Positions 37,461-42,758 of a stretch of 42,758 nt of DNA are shown here, one piece after another. The notes beneath the pieces are model-generated. The model saw nothing but the letters and a program-made list of their open reading frames with translations. It did no database searches and was not told the origin of the DNA. The DNA comes from a virus: positions 1 through 42,758 of IMG/VR virus record IMGVR_UViG_3300031999_006178. One strand, 5' to 3'. The position numbers and the translations under genes were made by a program. Numbering within the stretch: the first letter of the stretch is position 1; each line of letters begins with the position of its first letter.

Positions 37461-37727
37461 GTGTTCGAGCATAGTTCTCCACACGCGGCGGGCGTGGTCA
37501 TCGTTACGGACCTCGACCGCAACGAAACGACTAGGGATACCCAACAGTGCGTTCACTGCGGGGCGCATTGGGTCATGGTCAAGGGATCGGGCAAGCCACA
37601 TGTTTTCTGCCAGAAGTGCGGCGGAAATACATGCAGCAACCCGGCCTGCCTGAGCGTGTGCTACCCCGAAAAAAAGCGACATGATGACGCCCTGAAGCAC
37701 GGGCAGTTGATCTGGCCTGGGCAATAG
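37461..37727 (+). CDS. zinc-ribbon protein in the tail module
   Basis: 88 aa from a GTG behind GGAAGGAGG. CVHCGAHWVMVKGSGKPHVF followed by CQKCGGNTCSNPACLSVC contains seven cysteines in CxxC pairs, a metal-binding ribbon with an extra knuckle. In other phages small proteins of this kind sit beside tail fibre genes; structural or chaperone role unknown. Confidence 0.7.
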   Translation: MFEHSSPHAAGVVIVTDLDRNETTRDTQQCVHCGAHWVMVKGSGKPHVFCQKCGGNTCSNPACLSVCYPEKKRHDDALKHGQLIWPGQ

Positions 37728-37738
37728 GAGCCTGACGC

Positions 37739-38449
37739 TTGTACGGAACGATGTGGCAATACCAGGCCTGGGCGCGATCGCCGGATGTTCCCAGCGGGAC
37801 GATCCCAGGCGCCATCGAACCGTTCCTGAGCGAGTTATCTCCCGAGGTTTTAGGATCATTCGATGCGCCATTCGCCGTTTCGGCAGTCGAGATCGTTAAA
37901 CTGCCCGGGGGCGCCGAACCTTACCTGGAAGAATTGCTTCCCCCAACGCTCGGCTTCTTCGAGCGGGCGGTGGACCGCGCCGATCTTTACCAATCCTGGT
38001 CACAGCCAGGATTCGTCGTCTTACCACCGTTGACCGCGCCGATTGACGAACGGTGGCTTTTCTTCATTCCCCGCGATGAGAGGGCTTTCGATCAACCTTG
38101 GAACGTCCAACATCCAAAGGCCGACGGTCTTCTTCCGGCGGAGGTTCTGGGGTTCTTTGATCGTCCTCTTCACGATGGGGCGGTTGTCGTCTACCAGTCC
38201 TGGTCACAGCCGGAGTCGGTCCCATTGGCGATGCTTGCCGCGCCGATCGACGAACGGTGGCTTTTCTTCATTCCCCGCGATGAGAGAACCTTCGATCAAC
38301 CTTGGAACGTCCAACACCCGATCGCCGAAGACATTCTTCCGGCGGAGATTCTGGGGTCGTTTGATCGTCCTCGCCTGGCGGGGGCCGTGGGGGGCGGTCC
38401 GGCCATTCCCCTCTTCATGCATACCTATAAGCAACGGAGGGTCGCCTGA
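37739..38449 (+). CDS. tail appendage protein with 68-residue tandem repeats
   Basis: 236 aa from TTG, eight bases after AGGAG. Two copies of YQSWSQP...APIDERWLFFIPRDER...FDQPWNVQHP...LPAE.LG.FDRP, 68 residues each, nearly identical in DNA. Earlier, more worn copies (EPFLSELSPEVLGSFDAPFA; EPYLEELLPPTLGFFERAVD) precede them. Repeat number may set the length of an appendage. The stop overlaps the next start (TGATG). Confidence 0.7.
   Translation: MYGTMWQYQAWARSPDVPSGTIPGAIEPFLSELSPEVLGSFDAPFAVSAVEIVKLPGGAEPYLEELLPPTLGFFERAVDRADLYQSWSQPGFVVLPPLTAPIDERWLFFIPRDERAFDQPWNVQHPKADGLLPAEVLGFFDRPLHDGAVVVYQSWSQPESVPLAMLAAPIDERWLFFIPRDERTFDQPWNVQHPIAEDILPAEILGSFDRPRLAGAVGGGPAIPLFMHTYKQRRVA
37989..38393 (+). 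repeat. 204-bp tandem duplication within a gene
   Basis: TACCAATCCTGGTCACAGCC at 37989 and TACCAGTCCTGGTCACAGCC at 38193, and GACGAACGGTGGCTTTTCTT in both copies 204 bases apart, with few differences over about 150 bases. The unit is 68 codons, so the frame is kept. Confidence 0.9.
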
Positions 38450-38937
38450 TGTTCCTCAAGCAGTCCACCGCGGTTGTGATCTGTTTCGGACCGTTCCTAG
38501 ACAAAACTGACGGTGTGAGCCTGAAAGCGGGTCTGGCCGGTGCATTGGATCATGCCTCGACGGGGATCATGCTTTCGAAGAACGGCGGCGCATTGACGAT
38601 CCGCCACGCCACGGTCACGGCGAGCACCTACGACGCTCACGGCTGTTACCGGGTGACCTTGGATGAAACGGACACGGATACGTTGAAAATCCTCCGCATG
38701 ATCTACACGGATGCCACGACGTGCCTGCCCGTCTGGCAGGATTTTCAAATCGTGGCCGCAGTTCCCGATGTGCCGGAGATAGTCGACTCCGTGCTCGACG
38801 CACTGGCCACCCAGAAGACCACGATGAATCGGCAGACCGGAGACATCACCGCGTATAAACCCGATTTGACGACACCGCGCGGAGTACGGCGAATCACGGA
38901 GGTCGATCCCCTCACCCAGGCGTTGATACCACAATGA
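38449..38937 (+). CDS. tail appendage protein
   Basis: 162 aa. FLKQSTAVVICFGPFLDKTD, GVSLKAGLAGALDHASTGIM, LSKNGGALTIRHATVTAST and CYRVTLDETDTDTLKILRMI, LPVWQDFQIVAA. This set of motifs is frequent in structural genes of tailed phages next to fibres. A helical tail (DSVLDALATQKTTMNRQTGD) may be a coiled-coil trimer. Confidence 0.75.
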   Translation: MFLKQSTAVVICFGPFLDKTDGVSLKAGLAGALDHASTGIMLSKNGGALTIRHATVTASTYDAHGCYRVTLDETDTDTLKILRMIYTDATTCLPVWQDFQIVAAVPDVPEIVDSVLDALATQKTTMNRQTGDITAYKPDLTTPRGVRRITEVDPLTQALIPQ

Positions 38938-39677
38938 GCCTGCTGCTGGATCAATATCTGCGGACGTGCGACCCCTTCCATTTGGGGTTTACCTCCCATG
39001 AGCTTCTCGGAGCGGGGTATGCGCTGACGGACGGGACGGTCTTTCCGTACCCGGCGGGCGGAACCATTCTGCGGCGACGACGGCTCTATCCCGACGTGGG
39101 GCCGTGGTCGATCTGCGGCTTCGCGCGGCCCAACGACGAGGTGGTCTTCAATATGACCGGCTTTCCGCATGAGGCGAACGGGGCCTTTCAATATCAATCG
39201 GCGATCGTGCTGGGCAACGGATTCACCGGACCGTTCACCGAGCCGGTGCGGGTGGACTTCGACGGATCGCGGACTCGGATCACGCCGCCGCTGCCGATGT
39301 TCCCGCGGCACGTGGCGGCGACTCCGATGGCGGGGGGAAAGTTCCGCGTGTCGTGGGAGTACGACCCCCGTGGACAAGGGGCATGGCCCACGGACTTTCA
39401 GGTGTTCGCCGGTCTCGACGCGGGGAGCGTGGACTACAACACGCCGCTGACCGATTCGCTCACGGGGTTGGATGCGACGCCGGTGATCGGGGCGCGGCGA
39501 GGCTATGAGCTCACCAGCGGGGCGTTTGCGGACGGGACGCAACGGGTTTTCGTGGTGCGGGCGCGGAACTCGGCGGGAACGGCGGAGAAAAACACCTTCG
39601 CCACCAACCTCAAGAGGGCGCGGACCACGACGGCGTCGGCGACGGCCGTCGAGTTTGCGGGGCAGAGGAGACGGTAG
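38934..39677 (+). CDS. fibronectin-type-like tail protein
   Basis: 247 aa overlapping the previous stop (ATGA). The C-terminal half (HVAATPMAGGKFRVSWEYDP, RGYELTSGAFADGTQRVFVV, RARNSAGTAEKNT) has the strand pattern and the V-x-A-x-N-S-A-G-T of an Fn3 domain. The N-terminal part (SICGFARPNDEVVFNMTGFP) is strand-rich. Probably on the tail surface. Confidence 0.65.
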   Translation: MSLLLDQYLRTCDPFHLGFTSHELLGAGYALTDGTVFPYPAGGTILRRRRLYPDVGPWSICGFARPNDEVVFNMTGFPHEANGAFQYQSAIVLGNGFTGPFTEPVRVDFDGSRTRITPPLPMFPRHVAATPMAGGKFRVSWEYDPRGQGAWPTDFQVFAGLDAGSVDYNTPLTDSLTGLDATPVIGARRGYELTSGAFADGTQRVFVVRARNSAGTAEKNTFATNLKRARTTTASATAVEFAGQRRR

Positions 39678-40439
39678 ATGAACGATCCGCAAAGCCTGCG
39701 GCGACGGGCGGAACGAATCCTGCCTGTCTCGGACTCCGGCGGTGGAGCGCAATCGTCCACGGCGCAGTATGCGCCCTTCGCTCCGCGGGTCATCGCGGTC
39801 CTCGACCACATCGACGGAGACGTGCTCTACTGGCAACGCATCCGTTACGCCAACCGCCGGATCCCGAAGGTCGGGGAATACACGCGGTTCGGGCCGATCG
39901 GCAAGGGTTACCCTCTGGAGACGGCGGAGACCTCCGACTATGAGAACGTCAAATGGGGATCGGCGGAGATCGACAAAACCACGACGCCGGTGTGGGCGAC
40001 GTTCCGCCACGGGGCATGGATCATCGAATTGATGGGTGGCGGCGCGCCGATTCGGTTTGTGAGGATCGTCAATACGCTGCCGGAGAATAGCCCGAGCGCT
40101 CTGTGGCTGATCATTCAGCCAGTGAAATACGATAGGAAGGTAGGGTCGGCGACTTGGCATACGTGGATTGACGATCTTCCGCCTCCACCTCCAGTGACGG
40201 ACCCGCCCACACCGCCGCCGGAACCCGTACTAGAGTACGCGGAGGTTTGGCCGAACTACACCGGGGCGCAGTATCTCCCCATGAAGTCGGGGAAAGAGGG
40301 TGATGTGCTGCCGGCCTTGATTCTGCCCGTGTTCGCGTTCGGCGGTTCCCAGTACGTCATGCAGAAAAACCGCTGGTTCATCGGCAAGCCCGCGCTGGGC
40401 GTGGCGGTTAGCGATTGCGCAGTGCCTTTGGTTCCCTGA
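39678..40439 (+). CDS. tail-associated protein with Pro-rich linker
   Basis: 253 aa right after the previous stop with GAGGAGA as ribosome site. An N-terminal domain (VIAVLDHIDGDVLYWQRIRY, KVGEYTRFGPIGKGYPLETA) and a C-terminal one (AEVWPNYTGAQYLPMKSGKE) are joined by LPPPPPVTDPPTPPPEPVLE. No family recognised. Confidence 0.6.
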   Translation: MNDPQSLRRRAERILPVSDSGGGAQSSTAQYAPFAPRVIAVLDHIDGDVLYWQRIRYANRRIPKVGEYTRFGPIGKGYPLETAETSDYENVKWGSAEIDKTTTPVWATFRHGAWIIELMGGGAPIRFVRIVNTLPENSPSALWLIIQPVKYDRKVGSATWHTWIDDLPPPPPVTDPPTPPPEPVLEYAEVWPNYTGAQYLPMKSGKEGDVLPALILPVFAFGGSQYVMQKNRWFIGKPALGVAVSDCAVPLVP

Positions 40440-40446
40440 GACAGGT

Positions 40447-41595
40447 ATGGCTTGTCATTGTGTTAACTGGGCAACGGGCGAGCCGATGTGCATCGGGGTC
40501 ATCGGAGATGGCAGCATCGCCCGTTGTCGTATGGAGTGCCGCCTTAGAGGAATGGGCGTACTGTGTCATAACGGTTTCGGCAATTGCAATGGGGACAATT
40601 GCTCCGGCGGCGCTTTGCTATGGCGAACGGTGCTAGATGCTTTGGTTACCGTGACTTGCATTGGAGATTTGAGTAGACAATGGTACGAGCTTGTCGGGCC
40701 GTTCTGGGTATGTAGTGATACCATCCCCACCACCCCGGCATTCCCTATCGGATTCACGTTTGAATTTGATATCGGTGTTTATTGTCATTACACCGTGGAA
40801 GTCGTAGGTTACTATGACTGGATACCTCACCTCAGCGGCGAAAGGGGTGGGCCGCAGGCTCGATGCTCGGTTCAAGGTCCACTCAAAACCCCCTGCTGTT
40901 ATCCTGATCGTGCCCATGCGGAGATAACTCTGTGCGCCTTCATCGCGCCTGCGGAATGCCTACAGCGTTGCGGGCAGTTTTTCGAGGGGACAATATGGAC
41001 AGATGACCCATGTAGGCTCACCGGCGACGCCAACCCCTGCAACATCCGCCCATGCTGTCGCCAACACTACCCTCATCCGCCGGATACCGACTACATGGGC
41101 GGATCGGGCGAGTATGGGCTCAGCGGGAAGTACTGCCGCAACGGGACGGCGGCCAACTGCGCCAACTGGGGCGGGCATCCGAACGCTGACGCCCGGAGTT
41201 GTTACGCCCCTGAATCTTGCGACAAGGAATGGCTGGATCAAAACCTTCATTGTGTGCGCGGCGATTGGATGGTGAGCTACCGACCCGCAAGCACGCCGCC
41301 GCTGACGAAACGGTGGATCGAGGGCAGCGCGGAGATCGTAAGCGAGAAACCCGAACGGGCGATGAGGCCCTTGGGCGGACCGCAGAATTGCACGAACCAC
41401 TATGGCGACGTGGTCTATCCGATCGTTGAGCAGGGAGCGCCCATGAACGCGATGGGTTCAATTTGCGCGACCCGCGCCGTCGGATCGCGCGACCCCGACC
41501 ACGCTTGCCGGCAGTACAACGCCCAAAATGTATGTCCGGTCTTCTATGGCCCGGATGGGAATGCGAGGTTTCGTTGTGAGTACCGCGTTGCTTAA
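40447..41595 (+). CDS. cysteine-rich tail-module protein
   Basis: 382 aa with 31 cysteines spread over the whole length, including CC pairs (TPCCYPD, RPCCRQHY) and motifs such as GVLCHNGFGNCNGDNC. No signal peptide is visible. Many metal sites or disulphides are possible. It lies at the end of the appendage genes, so a virion surface protein stabilised by disulphides after release is one reading. No family recognised; base composition is less GC-biased at its 5' end than its neighbours. Confidence 0.7.
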   Translation: MACHCVNWATGEPMCIGVIGDGSIARCRMECRLRGMGVLCHNGFGNCNGDNCSGGALLWRTVLDALVTVTCIGDLSRQWYELVGPFWVCSDTIPTTPAFPIGFTFEFDIGVYCHYTVEVVGYYDWIPHLSGERGGPQARCSVQGPLKTPCCYPDRAHAEITLCAFIAPAECLQRCGQFFEGTIWTDDPCRLTGDANPCNIRPCCRQHYPHPPDTDYMGGSGEYGLSGKYCRNGTAANCANWGGHPNADARSCYAPESCDKEWLDQNLHCVRGDWMVSYRPASTPPLTKRWIEGSAEIVSEKPERAMRPLGGPQNCTNHYGDVVYPIVEQGAPMNAMGSICATRAVGSRDPDHACRQYNAQNVCPVFYGPDGNARFRCEYRVA

Positions 41596-42232
41596 CCGAA
41601 TCACCGATCCCGATGCCCGACGGCGGCTTGAAGAGGCGAAGGTAGCCGAGCCGCGACCTGAGCCTCTATCGATCGCACGGCCGGTCCAAGCCGATCCGCT
41701 CGATCGCTACCGGGTCCCGCGGAAGATCGTGGGATGGAGGCACATTACCGTAGGTTGTGCGAGTTGCCGCCAGGCGGAGCCACGGTGGTTGCAGCGAGAG
41801 ATTCAGACGCCGAAACGATTCATGCGCCTGGCCCTCTGGTTTGCCAACTTGCTACCCCGCGCCGTGGAATTGTGGACGGCGCTGGTGGGCGGGTGCATAC
41901 CGTGGGAGCAGTTCCAAGAACGTCAAGCGACATGCTCGGCGTGCCCGGACGCGGTGATCCACCTACGACTCCTCGAAGAAACCATGCGCGAGAAGCGATA
42001 TTGCGGGGCGTGCAACTGCCCGAAGTGGTGGCTGGCGAGGCTGGACGTCAAGAACCAACTGCGCTACTGGCGTTGCCCGAAGCGCCGTCATGCCAATAGC
42101 GATCCTGACGCTACCTATCGGGTCTACGTCCTTGGCAAAACCGCCGAGGCACAGCGGGCCATAGTGGATGGAGGCGGAGGCGATGGAAGGGCAACCGAGA
42201 TGACCATCGGGAGCCCGATTCGGATGACTTGA
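41576..42232 (+). CDS. zinc-finger-like protein, last late gene
   Basis: 218 aa from a GTG with GAGG eight bases upstream, overlapping the previous gene by 20 bases. TVGCASCRQAEPRWLQRE, ATCSACPDAV and REKRYCGACNCPKWWLAR hold paired cysteines for metal binding, with a hydrophobic helix (MRLALWFANLLPRAVELWTA) between. Function unknown; it resembles small Cys-paired proteins found with phage tail genes. Confidence 0.65.
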   Translation: MSTALLNRITDPDARRRLEEAKVAEPRPEPLSIARPVQADPLDRYRVPRKIVGWRHITVGCASCRQAEPRWLQREIQTPKRFMRLALWFANLLPRAVELWTALVGGCIPWEQFQERQATCSACPDAVIHLRLLEETMREKRYCGACNCPKWWLARLDVKNQLRYWRCPKRRHANSDPDATYRVYVLGKTAEAQRAIVDGGGGDGRATEMTIGSPIRMT

Positions 42233-42248
42233 CGAAGGCTTTTTGAAC

Positions 42249-42329
42249 GGGGTTCGACGGGCGTTCGATGAACGTCCGAGGAGCGTCTAACGATAGTTGA
42301 TTGAGCGGCGTTCGAAGGGCGTTCGATGA
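42249..42329 (+). repeat. paired GGCGTTCGA repeats before the right end
   Basis: GGGTTCGACGGGCGTTCGAT at about 42251 and GGCGTTCGAAGGGCGTTCGA at about 42307, two imperfect copies of a double TTCGA unit 56 bases apart, directly after the last gene. Could be a protein-binding site or RNA stems. Confidence 0.55.
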
Positions 42330-42350
42330 CCCCCGGCCGCTCGGGTTTTT
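42330..42350 (+). terminator. terminator of the late operon
   Basis: CCCCCGGCCGCTCGGG forms a short GC-rich stem-loop followed by TTTTT at 42346-42350. Position after the last late gene supports it, although the stem is only 4-5 bp. Confidence 0.6.
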
Positions 42351-42603
42351 ACAGGTGGGACCGGCCGCAACGTTGAGTCCTGCGTTGGGTCAGGTGCCGC
42401 ATACCGGCTCGGCTGGCAGCGAGTTGCCGGGATAACCGGCTGACTCCAGCATAGGTTGGGCCTGTACATTACCCCGAGCCTCCGGTGGGTATTGAACGTT
42501 CGACATCCCCTCAAAGAAAATTTACGACCGCCCCCTGGGCGCTTCAAGCTAGGCAAGGATCGCCAGACATTGAAGTGCGCAGGGGGTGTTCGTGTTATAG
42601 CTC
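42351..42603. other. non-coding right-end region
   Basis: About 250 bp with no gene I can support. Short open frames on both strands lack ribosome sites. No tRNA or known RNA is visible. Space between the last gene and the transposase sites is usual in Mu-like ends. Confidence 0.5.
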
Positions 42604-42635
42604 CAGCGCAGAACCACGCACTTCAGCGCAGAACC
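42604..42635 (-). repeat. right-end transposase-binding sites (two copies)
   Basis: CAGCGCAGAACC at 42604-42615 and 42624-42635, inverted relative to the left end. Read inward on the minus strand they are CTCGGTTCTGCGCTG and then GTGCGTGGTTCTGCGCTG, matching left sites two and three including flanking bases, but spaced by 20 rather than 40. Confidence 0.82.
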
Positions 42636-42648
42636 GAGGCGCTCCTTA

Positions 42649-42758
42649 GATCCGTGCTGTGCTGTGGCCGATACCGACGACGACGGAGACGTGGACCTGC
42701 GCGACGCAGCCGCGTTTCAGCGGGTGTTTGTGAAATCTGAAGACTGCCCGTGTGTGGA
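42649..42758 (+). pseudogene. host gene fragment with dockerin-like motif, interrupted by the prophage
   Basis: One frame reads DPCCAVADTDDDGDVDLRDA then AAFQRVFVKSEDCPCV and runs off the window. The D-x-D-D-D-G-D-V-D-L-R-D calcium-binding loop followed by A-A-F-Q-R is the form found at the ends of many planctomycete secreted proteins. No start codon is present, so the gene seems to be cut by the insertion. Confidence 0.75.

Larger units (their letters stand above)
31..42644. mobile_element. Mu-like transposable prophage of a planctomycete
   Basis: The interval is bounded by inverted clusters of GGTTCTGCGC sites and contains transposase, MuB-like ATPase, GemA-like protein, the Mu-type head gene order and tail genes. 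The early genes run leftward from about 11.9 kb and the late genes run rightward from about 13.4 kb. The outer limits are estimates: they lie 9-10 bases outside the outermost sites, and no perfect 5-bp target duplication is visible. Confidence 0.85.

Noticed and set aside
42360-42600. Possible tRNA or other RNA gene before the right end
   Set aside because: No cloverleaf could be built. The TTCGA words here belong to local direct repeats.
42456-42740. 94-codon plus-strand ORF across the right end
   Set aside because: It spans the transposase sites and enters the host flank out of frame with the dockerin-like reading frame.

Overview
This window is essentially one complete Mu-like transposable prophage of about 42.6 kb in the genome of a planctomycete-like host. 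Three things support this. (1) Inverted clusters of a GGTTCTGCGCTG site sit at the two extremes: three direct copies at 41-166 and two reverse-complement copies at 42604-42635, laid out like the transposase-binding sites at Mu ends. (2) The element carries a DDE transposase, a MuB-type AAA+ ATPase, a GemA-like protein and a Mu-ordered head module. (3) The bases after the right end read, in one frame, as a dockerin-like tail with repeated Asp (ADTDDDGDVDLRD), a motif I associate with planctomycete secreted proteins. The exact insertion junction is not resolved.

Layout. 41-166: left end. 381-11888: leftward early operon whose genes mostly overlap by 1-4 bases. In transcription order it holds a small doubtful ORF, an HTH-like regulator, a small membrane protein, a zinc-ribbon protein, transposase (MuA-like), target activator (MuB-like), small RHH-like proteins, GemA-like protein, a lipoprotein, a RecQ-type helicase, small unknowns, a stand-alone paralogue of the transposase DNA-binding domain, an ASCH-domain protein and a composite protein with a third HTH of the same kind. 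11890-14680: control region with a small leftward transcription unit, an unknown gene bracketed by a 23-bp direct repeat, a divergent promoter/operator, an RHH protein, a zinc-ribbon membrane protein and a candidate small RNA ending in a strong terminator. 14680-15285: non-coding, rich in hairpins. 15285-17530: lipoproteins, a holin-like protein and zinc ribbons (possible lysis and regulatory genes). 17646-29290: DUF2730-like, gp26-like winged helix, small and large terminase, DUF935 portal, MuF, gpI-type protease with nested scaffold, decoration protein, major capsid, DUF1320, gpG-like, DUF1834, tail tube. 29403-42232: tape measure, a large tail protein and a run of tail-appendage genes including a very cysteine-rich one. 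42330-42350: terminator. 42604-42635: right end. I found no contractile sheath or Mu baseplate genes, so a non-contractile tail is inferred. No endolysin is recognisable.

The most unusual property is repeat load. Nearly every intergenic gap and several genes contain short dispersed repeats of at least eight families. Family A: a double hairpin of about 57 bp, GAGCCCCGGCGTTYACGCCG followed by CCCCGCATGAATGCGGGG and GCTCGG. B: octamers GGGACGAA/GGGACTGA. C: heptamers GATTGTC/GAATGTC. D: heptamers GAATTAC/GAGTTAC. E: heptamers AGTTCAA/AGTTGAA. F: octamers GGGTTGAA/GGGTTGCA. G: CCGCTTCCTTACGG plus GCGCGGCTCKG. H: hairpin CACTGCT-N4-8-AGCAGTGGCAC. Families A, B, C, F and G occur inside genes in open frames, for example five times in the RecQ gene, usually at termini or between domains. 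This resembles Rickettsia palindromic elements, but here in a transposable phage. Several late genes start just after one of these repeats with a recurring leader GGAGCGNAGCGACG before the start codon.
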